64,000 nucleotides of DNA from Deltaproteobacteria bacterium (GTDB lineage Bacteria > JAGRBM01 > JAHCIT01). The DNA lies in assembly GCA_026129095.1 (NCBI GenBank), contig JAHCIT010000010.1:1-64000 (forward strand), read 5' to 3'. This document shows positions 16,917-25,243 of this stretch, in pieces (position 1 is the first letter of the stretch; every line of letters begins with the position of its first letter). The translations under genes were made by a program, and so were the position numbers. The notes beneath the pieces were generated by a model. The model was not told the DNA's origin. It worked only from the letters and a program-made list of their open reading frames with translations, and made no database searches.

Positions 16917-17699
16917 ATGCCTCATGTCATTGTTACAGGTGCATCGAAAGGAATTGGGAAGGAGATCGCCAGAGAGCTGGCCAGGCGGAAGCATGATCTC
17001 GTTCTGGTGGCACGCACGCAGAAGCTTCTGGAAGAACTGGCTACCGAACTCAAGCAGAGGCATGGCGTCAATGCCGTTCCGGTAGCGCTGGATCTGACCG
17101 ACATGGCTTCCATTGACAGGCTCCCGGGGATCCTCGATGGGCGCGGGATTAGCGTAACAGGGCTTGTCAACAATGCCGGCTTTGGGACGATCGGCGAGTT
17201 CGATACGATCGACGCTTCAACCGAAGACCAGATGATCACCCTGAACGTTCGTGCGCTGACGCGTCTCACGCACCTTTATATCCCCCGGTTCAAGAGTGCT
17301 CGCAAGGGTTTTGTCATGAATGTCGCCTCGATGGCAGGGCTGATGCCGATGGCTGGCATGGCCACCTACAGTGCGACGAAGGCTTTTGTGGTATCCTTTT
17401 CGCGCTCGCTGGATGCCGAATATGGCCGGAACGGCATCCAGATATTGTGCATTTGTCCCGGGGTTACCCAGACGGAGTTTCTTGACGTGCAGGGAGCGAA
17501 CCACAGCGCACTGCCGCCGGGCCTGATGCAGGGGCCCAAGGAAGTGGCCCGTTATGCCGTTGAGCAGCTTGATGCTGGCGCGACGTTCGGTGTTCCCGGC
17601 ACGTTGAACAAGATTGGTGCCGCACTTGCCGCTGTGGTTCCGCAAGGTGTTATCGCCCGTCTTGCCTACCGGATCACGCGGCCCGCCTCGAAGAAGTAG
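16917..17699 (+). CDS. short-chain dehydrogenase/reductase (SDR)
   Basis: A classical NAD(P)-dependent SDR of 260 residues. The cofactor loop is TGASKGIG (residues 7-14), the structural motif NNAGFGTIG follows, and the catalytic Ser-Tyr-Lys set is present in NVASMAGLMPMAGMATYSATK, with Tyr and Lys in TYSATK. Lys and Arg after the first beta-strand suggest NADPH. The C-terminus (ALAAVVPQGVIARLAYRIT) is like that of members annotated as acyl/steroid dehydrogenases. AGGAG precedes the ATG. It stands behind the terminator and so is transcribed apart from the diiron gene. Confidence 0.88.
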   Translation: MPHVIVTGASKGIGKEIARELARRKHDLVLVARTQKLLEELATELKQRHGVNAVPVALDLTDMASIDRLPGILDGRGISVTGLVNNAGFGTIGEFDTIDASTEDQMITLNVRALTRLTHLYIPRFKSARKGFVMNVASMAGLMPMAGMATYSATKAFVVSFSRSLDAEYGRNGIQILCICPGVTQTEFLDVQGANHSALPPGLMQGPKEVARYAVEQLDAGATFGVPGTLNKIGAALAAVVPQGVIARLAYRITRPASKK

Positions 17700-17770
17700 G
17701 ATGGTTGCCCCGACAGGCCGCTGTGCTACGGTGGGTGCCCCTTCTGGTAGCTATGGCGGGAGGCTTGCCG

Positions 17771-18835
17771 GTGGCTGAGACAACAGACGATACAAGGTTT
17801 GCCAACATTCTGGTCACAGGTGGCTGTGGTTTCATCGGCTCGAACCTGATTCGTGTGCTGACGGAAGAAAACCTGGTCCCGGGGCTTGAGTTTATTGCGA
17901 ACCTGGATGCCCTGACATACGCCGGGAACCGTTCGAACCTGGCCGATCTGGAAGGTGACACCCGCTACCGCCTGATTCATGCCGATATCTGCGATGCCGC
18001 CCGGATGGACAATATTTTCCGGCATGGCCAGTTCGATGCCGTGCTGCATCTGGCAGCCGAAAGCCATGTGGACCGTTCGCTGATGGGGCCGGAGGCGTTC
18101 TTCCGGACGAATGTGATGGGCACGGCCGTAATGCTTGACGCTGCCCGCCGCCACAAGGTCCGGCGATTCGTGATGGTCTCGACTGACGAGGTGTACGGCT
18201 CCCTGCCGGATGACAGCGCATCCCGTTTCCGGGAGACGACACCGCTGGATCCCACTAGTCCCTATGCGGCGAGCAAGGCAGCTTCTGATCTGGCAGCGCT
18301 GAGTTTCGCCAAGAGTTTCGGGATGGACGTGGTGGTGACCCGTTCATCGAACAATTACGGCCCTTACCAGTTTCCCGAGAAGATGATCCCGCTGATGACG
18401 ATCAATGCCCTCAATGATCAGCCCCTGCCTGTGTATGGGGATGGACGAAATATCCGGGACTGGATACATGCCCGTGACCATGCCCGCGGGATTGTTGCAG
18501 CGCTGTTCCGTGGCCGGGCCGGGGCGATCTATAATCTTGGTGCACACAATGAACGCCGGAATCTGGAACTGGTGGAGCGCATTCTCGACATTCTCCAGAA
18601 ACCCAGGTCACTGATCCGGTTCGTCACAGACCGGGCGGCACATGATCTGCGATATGCCATTGACGCCACCCGTGCGCGGGAAGAACTCGCATGGGAGCCT
18701 CAGGCTGATTTTGGCGGAGCGTTTGAGCAGACGGTTCGCTGGTACGTGGATAACCGTGCATGGTGGGAGGCAATCATTCATGGCCCCTACCGGGACTACT
18801 ACCGGAAGCTGTACGGCGAGAGGCTGGCGGGTTAG
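17771..18835 (+). CDS. rfbB: dTDP-glucose 4,6-dehydratase
   Basis: An extended-SDR enzyme that converts dTDP-glucose to dTDP-4-keto-6-deoxyglucose for deoxysugars of surface glycans. Visible motifs are TGGCGFIGSNLIRV (NAD binding), AAESHVDRS, STDEVYGS, the catalytic SPYAASKAASD and the late DIRDWIHARDH-type segment (NIRDWIHARDHARG). GGGAGG seven bases before the GTG at 17771 supports that start; upstream in-frame starts give a hydrophobic tail unlike the family. Other rml genes are not adjacent. Its TAG stop overlaps the TAA of the convergent gene. Confidence 0.9.
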   Translation: MAETTDDTRFANILVTGGCGFIGSNLIRVLTEENLVPGLEFIANLDALTYAGNRSNLADLEGDTRYRLIHADICDAARMDNIFRHGQFDAVLHLAAESHVDRSLMGPEAFFRTNVMGTAVMLDAARRHKVRRFVMVSTDEVYGSLPDDSASRFRETTPLDPTSPYAASKAASDLAALSFAKSFGMDVVVTRSSNNYGPYQFPEKMIPLMTINALNDQPLPVYGDGRNIRDWIHARDHARGIVAALFRGRAGAIYNLGAHNERRNLELVERILDILQKPRSLIRFVTDRAAHDLRYAIDATRAREELAWEPQADFGGAFEQTVRWYVDNRAWWEAIIHGPYRDYYRKLYGERLAG

Positions 18836-19791
18836 CGCACGACTTTCACGTCGTGTTTTTCCTCGGCAGCGAATACGAGCGCATTTACTGCGACATCTTC
18901 CAGCCGGCCAATCCGCTTCAGGATGGCGAGGTTGATTCCCAGTTCGTAGTTTTTGGGCCATTCCATGGGTAACTGCTCAATGGGACTGCCAAGCAGTACC
19001 CGACTGGCCATTTCTGCAAGCTGGAGTCCGGCTGCATGGCCGGATGGGGACAGCGAGATGGAAGCTCCGGCATTCACATGGACCGGGTTGAAGGTATATA
19101 GCGGCGTGCTTTCCCGGAGCGAGAATCTCAACAGTTCACGCAGGTTGTCAGACTTCAGGATCATCGGGTCATCGGGAACCCAGAGCATCTCCACCTTGCC
19201 TGCGAGGTTTGCGAGTGCGCGCTCGACATCCTGATCGACGTCCACCTTGAACTTGAACATGGCGACGCCAGCCTCACGGGCGGCCTCTTCCATCCAGTTC
19301 ACTTCAAACCCGGAGTTGCTGGGATTGTAGACGACGCCCACCCGCCGCATGCCGGGATAGATCTTGCGGAGCATGGCGATCTGTTCCTGGGCACGAATCG
19401 TGTAGTTGATGCCGCGCATTCTGGGTCCCCTGAGCTGGGTGGTCTGGGTATCCACGGCATAGGTAAAGAGCACTGGTGTATCGGTGAGCAGCTCCCGGGC
19501 GACCATTGCGGCCCGGGTGCCCAGAGCCACGACAAGGGCAGGTTTTGCCTTGTTTAGCTCCTGGAGCTGCTTGCGGAGCGTTTCGCGTTCGGATGGCAGC
19601 TCCACCAGTTCGATGGGACGGATGAGGGCCATGCCCTTTTTGAACCCCTCGATAAGAGCCAGCATCTGCGAATCGGCGTCGGAGTAGAGCACCCTTACGG
19701 GTTCCTGTGCTCGGGTTATTCCAGGTAACACGAGGAGAACAAACAGGGCGGTTAACGTGCCAAGAGCGGCAAAATGGCGGATGTGGCGCAT
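18832..19791 (-). CDS. orphan ABC_sub_bind periplasmic substrate-binding protein
   Basis: A signal peptide (RHFAALGTLTALFVLLVLPG, cleavage near RAQ) precedes a two-lobed periplasmic protein (ALVVALGTRAAMVARELL, VGVVYNPSNSGFEVNW, SLSPSGHAAGLQLAEMA). This matches the ABC_sub_bind/DUF534 family, related to amino-acid and sugar-binding type-1 proteins. I chose the ATG at 19791 because it begins the signal peptide. No ABC permease or ATPase is nearby, so it may act as a sensor. It follows the pseudokinase-FGE gene by 13 bp and is probably co-transcribed. Confidence 0.85.
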   Translation of the reverse strand: MRHIRHFAALGTLTALFVLLVLPGITRAQEPVRVLYSDADSQMLALIEGFKKGMALIRPIELVELPSERETLRKQLQELNKAKPALVVALGTRAAMVARELLTDTPVLFTYAVDTQTTQLRGPRMRGINYTIRAQEQIAMLRKIYPGMRRVGVVYNPSNSGFEVNWMEEAAREAGVAMFKFKVDVDQDVERALANLAGKVEMLWVPDDPMILKSDNLRELLRFSLRESTPLYTFNPVHVNAGASISLSPSGHAAGLQLAEMASRVLLGSPIEQLPMEWPKNYELGINLAILKRIGRLEDVAVNALVFAAEEKHDVKVVR

Positions 19792-19804
19792 GGGCCGGGT
19801 CCCT

Positions 19805-22054
19805 TTACTTGCAGCACCGGTATCCGATCTGTGGATCCCGGGTCGAGGGCTGGAAACTCTCACGGTAGGCACAGCGGGTCGCCCAGTCGGGCCGGGCATG
19901 GGAACCGCCGCGCACCACCTTGTCACCACTCTGTTCCGACCAGGCGGTTGATGTCCACTCTCTCAGATTGCCTGACAGATCGAAGGCCCCGTAAGGATTG
20001 GTACACTGGTTGAATCGACCGGCCGGGGCCAGCGGACGGTCTGCGCCGGACTGGTCGCGGGTATTGCAGGCGCGGGGATTGAACAGGTCGCCGTACGGGT
20101 AGCGGGTTTCCTTGGGCCCCTTGCAGGCCTTTTCCCATTCAGCTTCGGAACAGAGGCGCTTGCCCTCGCTCTCGCAGGCAGACTTTGCGTCGTTCCAGGT
20201 CACGTTGGCCCGGGGCTGGGAGCCTTCCTGGTTGGGCGATTCATATTTGTCGATGCAGAAATCCGGCACACCAGTCGGAACCAGTGTCTTTTCGGCAAAA
20301 TCACGGGCGCTGTCGTCCGCCGCCGACCCCATCTTGAAACTGCCGCCCGGTACAAAGGCCATTCCGGCTGGGCACCTGCCAGAAGGAGCAGGCGGGGGCG
20401 GATCGGCGGCAGCAACAGGCTTGGGCTTTTCCGGCTCTTTCGGTGGTGCCTTGGGCTCGGGCTTTGGCACAGGCGGAGGAGGTGGCTTGGGTGCCGTTTC
20501 GACTTTCGCCGGTTTGGTTTCAACTGGCGGTTTCGCGGCCGGTTCAGGCGTCGAGATTGAGACGGATGCGGTGGGGGCTGGCGGCGCGGGAGGAGTTTCC
20601 TCGACCTTTACTGGTTCAGGTTTGGCTGGAGGTGGAGGCGCTGTGGGCTTTTCTTCTTTCACGCTGGTCACAGGCTCGGAACTGGCGACTGGAACGGGCT
20701 CATCGCCACCCTTCAGCGCGAAATAGGCGCCCACCGCGGCCAGTATAGCGACCATTGCCACAATCAGGGCGACCGGTGGGCCCTTCTTGGCCGCCGGTGG
20801 CTGCCAAGTGTCTGGTATGGCTGCCGGTGGAGGCGCAGCGGGTCTCGGTGCGGAAGGAGCAGATGGCGGCACCTGGGCCGGAGGTGGTGGCTGGGGCGCT
20901 GGCGTCTGAGGCCGTGGCGGTGGTTCGGGCTCGGTCCTGGGCAGCGGCTCTGCTTTTGCCGGTGGAGGCGGCTCGGCGGGTTTTGGCGGTTCTAGTGGCT
21001 TGGAGGCAGCCCTTTCCGCCGGGGGAGGAGGAGGCGGTGGCGGTGGGGGGGCGGCCTTCTTTGGCACTGGCGGCTTCGATACGGGCTTGGGCGTCGGCGG
21101 GGCCGCGACCTTTTCTGCGGCAAGCAGGGCGTCTCGCCAGCGAGTGAGCACTTCGCCCGCGGTAGTGGGCCGCTGCCGGGGGTCTTCGGAAAGGCAGTCG
21201 GCGATAAGATCGTCGATCTCGTCAGGGACTTCTTCCATGACGTCCGAGGGCGAAATCCCGGGTGCCGGGGTTTGCAGCGAGATCATCTCAAACAGCACCG
21301 CACCCAGGCTGTAGATATCGTCCGAGGGAGAAGGCGTTTCTCCCGAGAGGAACTGCGGGGATGCGTAAGCCGCTGTCCGGTGCCGGGCGGCCGCTGCCTG
21401 GCGGCTGGCCGGAGGAATCAGGGCCGAGAGGCCAAACTCGGTCAGCTTCAGCCCTTCAGGCTGAATGAGGATGTTGGCAGGTGTCAGCGCCAGATGCGGG
21501 ACACCTGCGGCATGCCCGGCCTCGAAGGCCGAGACGATCTGCGCAAGAATCGGCTCAACCTCGCTCAGCTTGAAAGGCCGCCGCTCGGAGAGCCGAACGT
21601 CGAGGAGCTTGCGTAGCGACAGGCCGCCGATGAACTCCATTGTGACATAGGCGCGAGCACCGTCCGTTCCCGCTTCATAGAGCTTGACGCACCCGGCATG
21701 CAGTACGTCACGGCTCTTGCGGAACAGGGACTTGAACTGCTTGCGGGAGCCCTCGTCGCTAAGCCATTCGGAATTGACGATCCGGAGAGCGATCTGTGCG
21801 TCCACGTCACGGTCGTGGGCCCGGTAAACGTGGCCAACCAGGCCTTCGCCGATATCTCCACGGATTTCGTAACGCTGGGCGAGAATGTCACCGGTTTTGA
21901 TCTGGCCGCCGCCACTACCGTCCGCTGAAGGCTGCTCGGCGCCGCAGGTGTCGCAGACGGGAGCCGGGTCCGGAATCGAATCACCGCAGTTCCAGCACGT
22001 CTTCAAGATCCGATGCGCCCCCTGGATAGCCTTAAAATACGCCGGTACGCGCAT
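19805..22054 (-). CDS. membrane pseudokinase fused to an FGE/sulfatase-modifying-factor domain
   Basis: Order: a C4 zinc ribbon (C20, C23, C34, C37), a Ser/Thr-kinase-like domain (about 60-310), a long Pro/Ala-rich linker, a membrane helix (about 426-446), a second Pro-rich linker and an FGE-type domain (about 558-749, from CPAGMAFVPGGSFKMGS). The glycine loop is kept, but the kinase Lys is Arg (R91), HRD is HLA (187-189) and DFG is EFG (206-208). It is therefore probably a pseudokinase. The FGE domain has one Cys where catalytic FGEs have a copper-binding pair (RCAYRESF), so it is likely non-catalytic too. With one membrane helix, the kinase part would be cytosolic and the FGE part periplasmic. 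Confidence 0.85.
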   Translation of the reverse strand: MRVPAYFKAIQGAHRILKTCWNCGDSIPDPAPVCDTCGAEQPSADGSGGGQIKTGDILAQRYEIRGDIGEGLVGHVYRAHDRDVDAQIALRIVNSEWLSDEGSRKQFKSLFRKSRDVLHAGCVKLYEAGTDGARAYVTMEFIGGLSLRKLLDVRLSERRPFKLSEVEPILAQIVSAFEAGHAAGVPHLALTPANILIQPEGLKLTEFGLSALIPPASRQAAAARHRTAAYASPQFLSGETPSPSDDIYSLGAVLFEMISLQTPAPGISPSDVMEEVPDEIDDLIADCLSEDPRQRPTTAGEVLTRWRDALLAAEKVAAPPTPKPVSKPPVPKKAAPPPPPPPPPPAERAASKPLEPPKPAEPPPPAKAEPLPRTEPEPPPRPQTPAPQPPPPAQVPPSAPSAPRPAAPPPAAIPDTWQPPAAKKGPPVALIVAMVAILAAVGAYFALKGGDEPVPVASSEPVTSVKEEKPTAPPPPAKPEPVKVEETPPAPPAPTASVSISTPEPAAKPPVETKPAKVETAPKPPPPPVPKPEPKAPPKEPEKPKPVAAADPPPPAPSGRCPAGMAFVPGGSFKMGSAADDSARDFAEKTLVPTGVPDFCIDKYESPNQEGSQPRANVTWNDAKSACESEGKRLCSEAEWEKACKGPKETRYPYGDLFNPRACNTRDQSGADRPLAPAGRFNQCTNPYGAFDLSGNLREWTSTAWSEQSGDKVVRGGSHARPDWATRCAYRESFQPSTRDPQIGYRCCK

Positions 22055-22090
22055 ACCGGTGCCTTTTTCTGGTGAAGGCAGCCAGTTTCC

Positions 22091-22193
22091 CGGTGAGCCG
22101 GAAACGTGCGGCGCGTTTGGGGGAGTCTACGCGCGCAAGGGTGCGGAATTCAAGAGCGTTTGGGCAGTTCGGGATGGCTTCGGTGAGCCGGAA
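22091..22193. repeat. two 13-bp direct repeats upstream of the pseudokinase gene
   Basis: CGGTGAGCCGGAA occurs at 22091-22103 and 22181-22193, exactly 90 bp apart. They flank the candidate promoter of the pseudokinase-FGE gene, so a regulator could bind both. The inner CCGG of each copy can also pair. Confidence 0.4.
22124..22153 (-). promoter_or_regulatory. candidate promoter of the pseudokinase-FGE gene
   Basis: On the minus strand TTGAAT (22148-22153) and TAGACT (22124-22129) are 18 bases apart, 69 bases before the ATG at 22054. The match is moderate, but it lies between two 13-bp direct repeats. Confidence 0.4.
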
Positions 22194-22211
22194 CGATACG
22201 CCCGGAAATGT

Positions 22212-22958
22212 TTAGTTTACCCAGCCCCCGGACGGGGGCTCATCGTTTCTGTCTACCACTCTGAAGCCCTGTCTTTTCCGCAACCGGTTCAGTTTGGCCC
22301 GGTAGTAGCGTTCCCGCAGGCCGAACCCGCGGAAGCGGTGCCGTCCGCGGGCCCAGTACCAGGCGACCGGAGCCCCCCCGAGGACATACAGGATACGGGC
22401 CAGGGAGAACTGGCGCTCGATCTCGCTGAACACGACGACCGCCACGATAACGATGACGAGCCATTTCACCTTGATGGGCAGGACGAAGAAGGCGAGGATT
22501 TCCTGCTCCGGTTCGCGCAGTGCCCAGAGGATGAGGAAGTTGACAATAAGTCCTCCTGCTCCGGCGGCAATTGCTGTATGGCTCCCTGTGAAGGCGGCTG
22601 CGATGGCTCCTAGCAGTCCTGCGGACAGGGCCGAAAAGCAGAGAAACCAGGCGAAACGTTCCGAGCCATCGATCCGTTCCTGGCGGGCTCCAAATACCCA
22701 GAGCATGTAGCCATAGAGCAGGGTGGTAATGATGGACGTGTTGACAAACGGGAAGGTGAGCAGCCGCCAGACCTGAAATCCCTGGAGCGCGGCCACCGGG
22801 TCCAGGATGAGAAAAGCAGTTAATGCAGGCGATACGAGCGACAGCAGATAGACCGATGCGATGGTGACGATGACGATACGGGTGACGCCGGGGATGGCAC
22901 TCCAGCCCGGAGGGCCCTGAAAACGGTATTGCGTCTGATGTGGACCGTAAGGAGCCAT
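22212..22958 (-). CDS. rhomboid-like membrane protein lacking catalytic residues
   Basis: At 248 residues with about six membrane helices, the fold pattern is rhomboid: VWRLLTFPFVNTS, an early helix pair, and GAGGLIVNFLILW where GxSGxxxxL is expected. The nucleophile Ser is Gly (G135), and the His before LGG is Val (V192 in YVLGGAPVAW). It should not be a protease, in line with pseudo-rhomboids such as Derlins that bind or handle membrane proteins. The C-terminal part is basic and cytosolic. It lies 158 bp upstream of the pseudokinase gene on the same strand. Confidence 0.7.
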   Translation of the reverse strand: MAPYGPHQTQYRFQGPPGWSAIPGVTRIVIVTIASVYLLSLVSPALTAFLILDPVAALQGFQVWRLLTFPFVNTSIITTLLYGYMLWVFGARQERIDGSERFAWFLCFSALSAGLLGAIAAAFTGSHTAIAAGAGGLIVNFLILWALREPEQEILAFFVLPIKVKWLVIVIVAVVVFSEIERQFSLARILYVLGGAPVAWYWARGRHRFRGFGLRERYYRAKLNRLRKRQGFRVVDRNDEPPSGGWVN

Positions 22959-23002
22959 GACGGTTTCGAGTATAGAAGCAATCGGGGGAAGGTAAACCGA
23001 AC

Positions 23003-23296
23003 CTATTTCTTGCCGAACAGTCCTTCGAGCGCGGCCTTGGCCTTTGCCTTGGGGTCCGTTTTTCCAGAGGGATCACCGCTGGTGCGGATATGGAACCAGT
23101 CGCAGAAGTTTGGCCGGTCCTTGTCCACCACGCGGTCAGCCTGGGGCTCTCGGCATTCATTGTAGGCACTGGTGTCATAGTGCCTGCAGTGCAGGCAGAC
23201 ATGAAGGTCGGCGCCGCACACCTGGCAGGTGTCGCGGCGGCCGACCGGTTCAGTGACGGAGATGGTTTTTCCGCAGGCGGGGCAGGGAACTTCCAT
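23003..23296 (-). CDS. small multi-cysteine zinc-ribbon protein
   Basis: A 97-residue protein with CxxC pairs at CPACG, CQVCG and CLHC plus two further cysteines (NECRE, NFCDW). It could hold two or three zinc ions. The end KTDPKAKAKAALEGLFGKK is basic. There is no signal peptide. I recognise the type (short bacterial zinc-ribbon protein of unknown role) but not a function. It is the upstream neighbour of the rhomboid-like gene, 44 bp away, so an operon is likely. Confidence 0.75.
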   Translation of the reverse strand: MEVPCPACGKTISVTEPVGRRDTCQVCGADLHVCLHCRHYDTSAYNECREPQADRVVDKDRPNFCDWFHIRTSGDPSGKTDPKAKAKAALEGLFGKK

Positions 23297-23316
23297 GCCG
23301 CTACTCTAGCACAGGG

Positions 23317-24126
23317 TCAGTTTTCGGGTGGAGTATCTCCCCGTTCACGGCGGTCCTTCATCTCCTTGATGGCCTTTTCGAACTTCTCGCGCTGTTCGGG
23401 CTTTAGCACCTCCAGAATGCGCTTCCGGGTCGTTTCGCGGAGGCTGGAAAACTCCTCGCGGACACCTTCACCGTGAGTGCGCACCTGCTCTCGGACCTTG
23501 CCAAAGGCGGAGATCATTTTTTCGGCATCGGCATCGGACATCTTTACCTCATTGAATACCCGGTCACGGAGCTGGCTATAAGCACGCATGGCCTTCCCCA
23601 TATCCTTGCCCTTGCGGTGCTCTTTGCCGGGGCGGTCCTTGTCTGCTTGCTCACCGGCAGGTGCTTCACGGCCGGGGCCACGGCGGTCGCGCCGTTCGCT
23701 TTCGGAGCGGGCCTCTTCGTCATCGAGGATCGCGCTGATCTGTTCCTTGCGCTTGTCGCTGAACACAGCGGTCAGTTCCTTGCGGACAGTCCCCTTCAGG
23801 GTGTCGCCTGCGGCGTGCATCTTGCGCCGGATGCGGATGCGCTGGTCTTCGGTTTCATCGAGAATCTTGTGAATCTGGGAGCGCTGCTCTTTCGTGAGGT
23901 CAAGACGGTCCAGAAGACGCATGATTCGGGCCGAATAGTCTTCGTGCTGCGCCAGCCAGCCAGACTGGTGGTGCCGCCCGTGCCGCCGGGCACTTTCAGA
24001 TGCGGCTGCTGGCGGTTTCATCGAAGTCTCATGACTGCGCGCATGGGCGGGTGCGTGGATAGCCCCCAGTGCGAGCGCGCCAAGTGCAATTATGGATGTG
24101 AAAAGAACAGGTTTACGGTGCATCAT
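23317..24126 (-). CDS. periplasmic LTxxQ (Spy/CpxP/CnrX-like) protein
   Basis: A signal peptide (HRKPVLFTSIIALGALALGA) is followed by a His-rich stretch (RRHGRHHQSGWLAQH) and a long, charged, all-helical body. Two LTxxQ-type motifs are visible (LDLTKEQRSQIHKIL and VLKPEQREKFEKAI), so it belongs to the Spy/CpxP/ZraP/CnrX group that senses metal or envelope stress. The ATG at 24126 was chosen because it starts the signal peptide. It is encoded 44 bp after the anti-sigma gene and would be the periplasmic sensor of the set. Confidence 0.82.
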   Translation of the reverse strand: MMHRKPVLFTSIIALGALALGAIHAPAHARSHETSMKPPAAASESARRHGRHHQSGWLAQHEDYSARIMRLLDRLDLTKEQRSQIHKILDETEDQRIRIRRKMHAAGDTLKGTVRKELTAVFSDKRKEQISAILDDEEARSESERRDRRGPGREAPAGEQADKDRPGKEHRKGKDMGKAMRAYSQLRDRVFNEVKMSDADAEKMISAFGKVREQVRTHGEGVREEFSSLRETTRKRILEVLKPEQREKFEKAIKEMKDRRERGDTPPEN

Positions 24127-24170
24127 TTTCTGTTTTCTCCCGGCCATTAAGGAGGCCGCTGGTTTGGCCG

Positions 24171-24662
24171 TCAGGCATCGCCAAGGAATACCCATGCAAT
24201 GCCGGCCAGATTCGTATCGTCGTCTGCGGAGCTTTCGCTCTCGCCGCCGGAGATCGACCACAACGTCAGGTCAATGGCGGCGATCTCTTCATCCAGACGT
24301 CCGAAGAGGGCAGAAGTTTCATCGGGTGCTGCAAGTCCGTTTTCGGGATCACTTTCCAGATTCCAGGTCCAGACGATCTGTTCGGCTGGGCTAGCGGTTT
24401 CATCTATGGCGTACGGAGCGGGAAGAACATCGGGTTGTGGCGGGAACACCGGTACACCGATAGTGACGAACAGTACGGCGACAGCCGCTACCAGAGCAGC
24501 TATTGGCCCCAGCATGAACCGCGATGACCGGGGACGTTCGGCCGCTGCAGCGCGTGCGGCGGCAAGCCGTGTGCGGGAAAGCGGCGTCGAACCGGTATGC
24601 CGCTGCTCCTGGAAAAACCGGGCGATATCGGTGTCTAGCTGGCTATCTCTTTTCTCGGTCAT
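24171..24662 (-). CDS. membrane anti-sigma factor-like protein
   Basis: At 163 residues, the charged N-terminal 48 residues (DTDIARFFQEQRHTGSTPLS) would face the cytoplasm. One membrane helix follows (about 50-72, FMLGPIAALVAAVAVLFVTI), then an acidic periplasmic tail. No HxxxCxxC zinc anti-sigma motif is present. It starts within the stop of the ECF sigma gene (four-base overlap), which is the main evidence for its role as the cognate anti-sigma factor. Confidence 0.7.
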   Translation of the reverse strand: MTEKRDSQLDTDIARFFQEQRHTGSTPLSRTRLAAARAAAAERPRSSRFMLGPIAALVAAVAVLFVTIGVPVFPPQPDVLPAPYAIDETASPAEQIVWTWNLESDPENGLAAPDETSALFGRLDEEIAAIDLTLWSISGGESESSADDDTNLAGIAWVFLGDA

Positions 24663-25243
24663 GATCCCTCCGCTCCCATCCCGATGGCTGCCATTTTCAG
24701 TCTTTTCCGGGCCCGGTGGAGACGGACTTTCACCAGTGCCGACGGGCGGCGGACGATTCTGGCGAGCCGTTCGAGTGTGAACCCCTCGACTTCAACGAGC
24801 CACAACAGGTCGCGGTCGGAATCAGAAAGCGTTTCAAACGCCTGCTGGATGCGGGCCAGCCGCTGACGGAGATATGCATGCCGTTCAGGGTTCGCGCTGG
24901 CATCGGTCGGCTCCCATCCACCGCTTTCTGTCTTGTTTTCCATATCCATTATTGCATCCAGTGATTCGGTCTTTTGCCGTTTCCGGCTCCTAAGCCTATC
25001 GATCACGGCATTCCGCGTTGTGCGCCAGAGCCAGGCATCCTGCTGAATGCGCGATTCGAATATGGGACCGCTTTCCAGATACCGCCGGAATACATCCTGA
25101 ACGGTGTCCTCTCCTGCAGTGGTATTGCCCAGCAGTTTTGCCGAGTAGCGGGCAAGCACTCCCGATAGCCGCTCCCAGAGTGCCTCGACATCCTCAACCG
25201 GTTCCCGCTGTTCCACAGGGCGGGGTATGGGGGGCTCAGCCAC
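24659..25243 (-). CDS. ECF-family RNA polymerase sigma factor
   Basis: Region 2 is visible as GEDTVQDVFRRYLE and AWLWRTTRNAVIDRLRSRKR, and region 4 as LSDSDRDLLWLVEVEGFTL followed by LARIVRRPSALVKVRLHRAR. At 194 residues with no other domains this is a typical ECF sigma factor. The start is a GTG with AGGAG 12 bases upstream. It is the first gene of a three-gene set with a membrane anti-sigma and a periplasmic LTxxQ protein, so release on an envelope signal is likely. Confidence 0.9.
   Translation of the reverse strand: MAEPPIPRPVEQREPVEDVEALWERLSGVLARYSAKLLGNTTAGEDTVQDVFRRYLESGPIFESRIQQDAWLWRTTRNAVIDRLRSRKRQKTESLDAIMDMENKTESGGWEPTDASANPERHAYLRQRLARIQQAFETLSDSDRDLLWLVEVEGFTLERLARIVRRPSALVKVRLHRARKRLKMAAIGMGAEGS

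Noticed and set aside
20112-20726. Gly/Ala-rich 204-residue plus-strand frame
   Set aside because: It is the complement of the proline-rich linkers of the pseudokinase-FGE protein, not a real glycine-rich protein.
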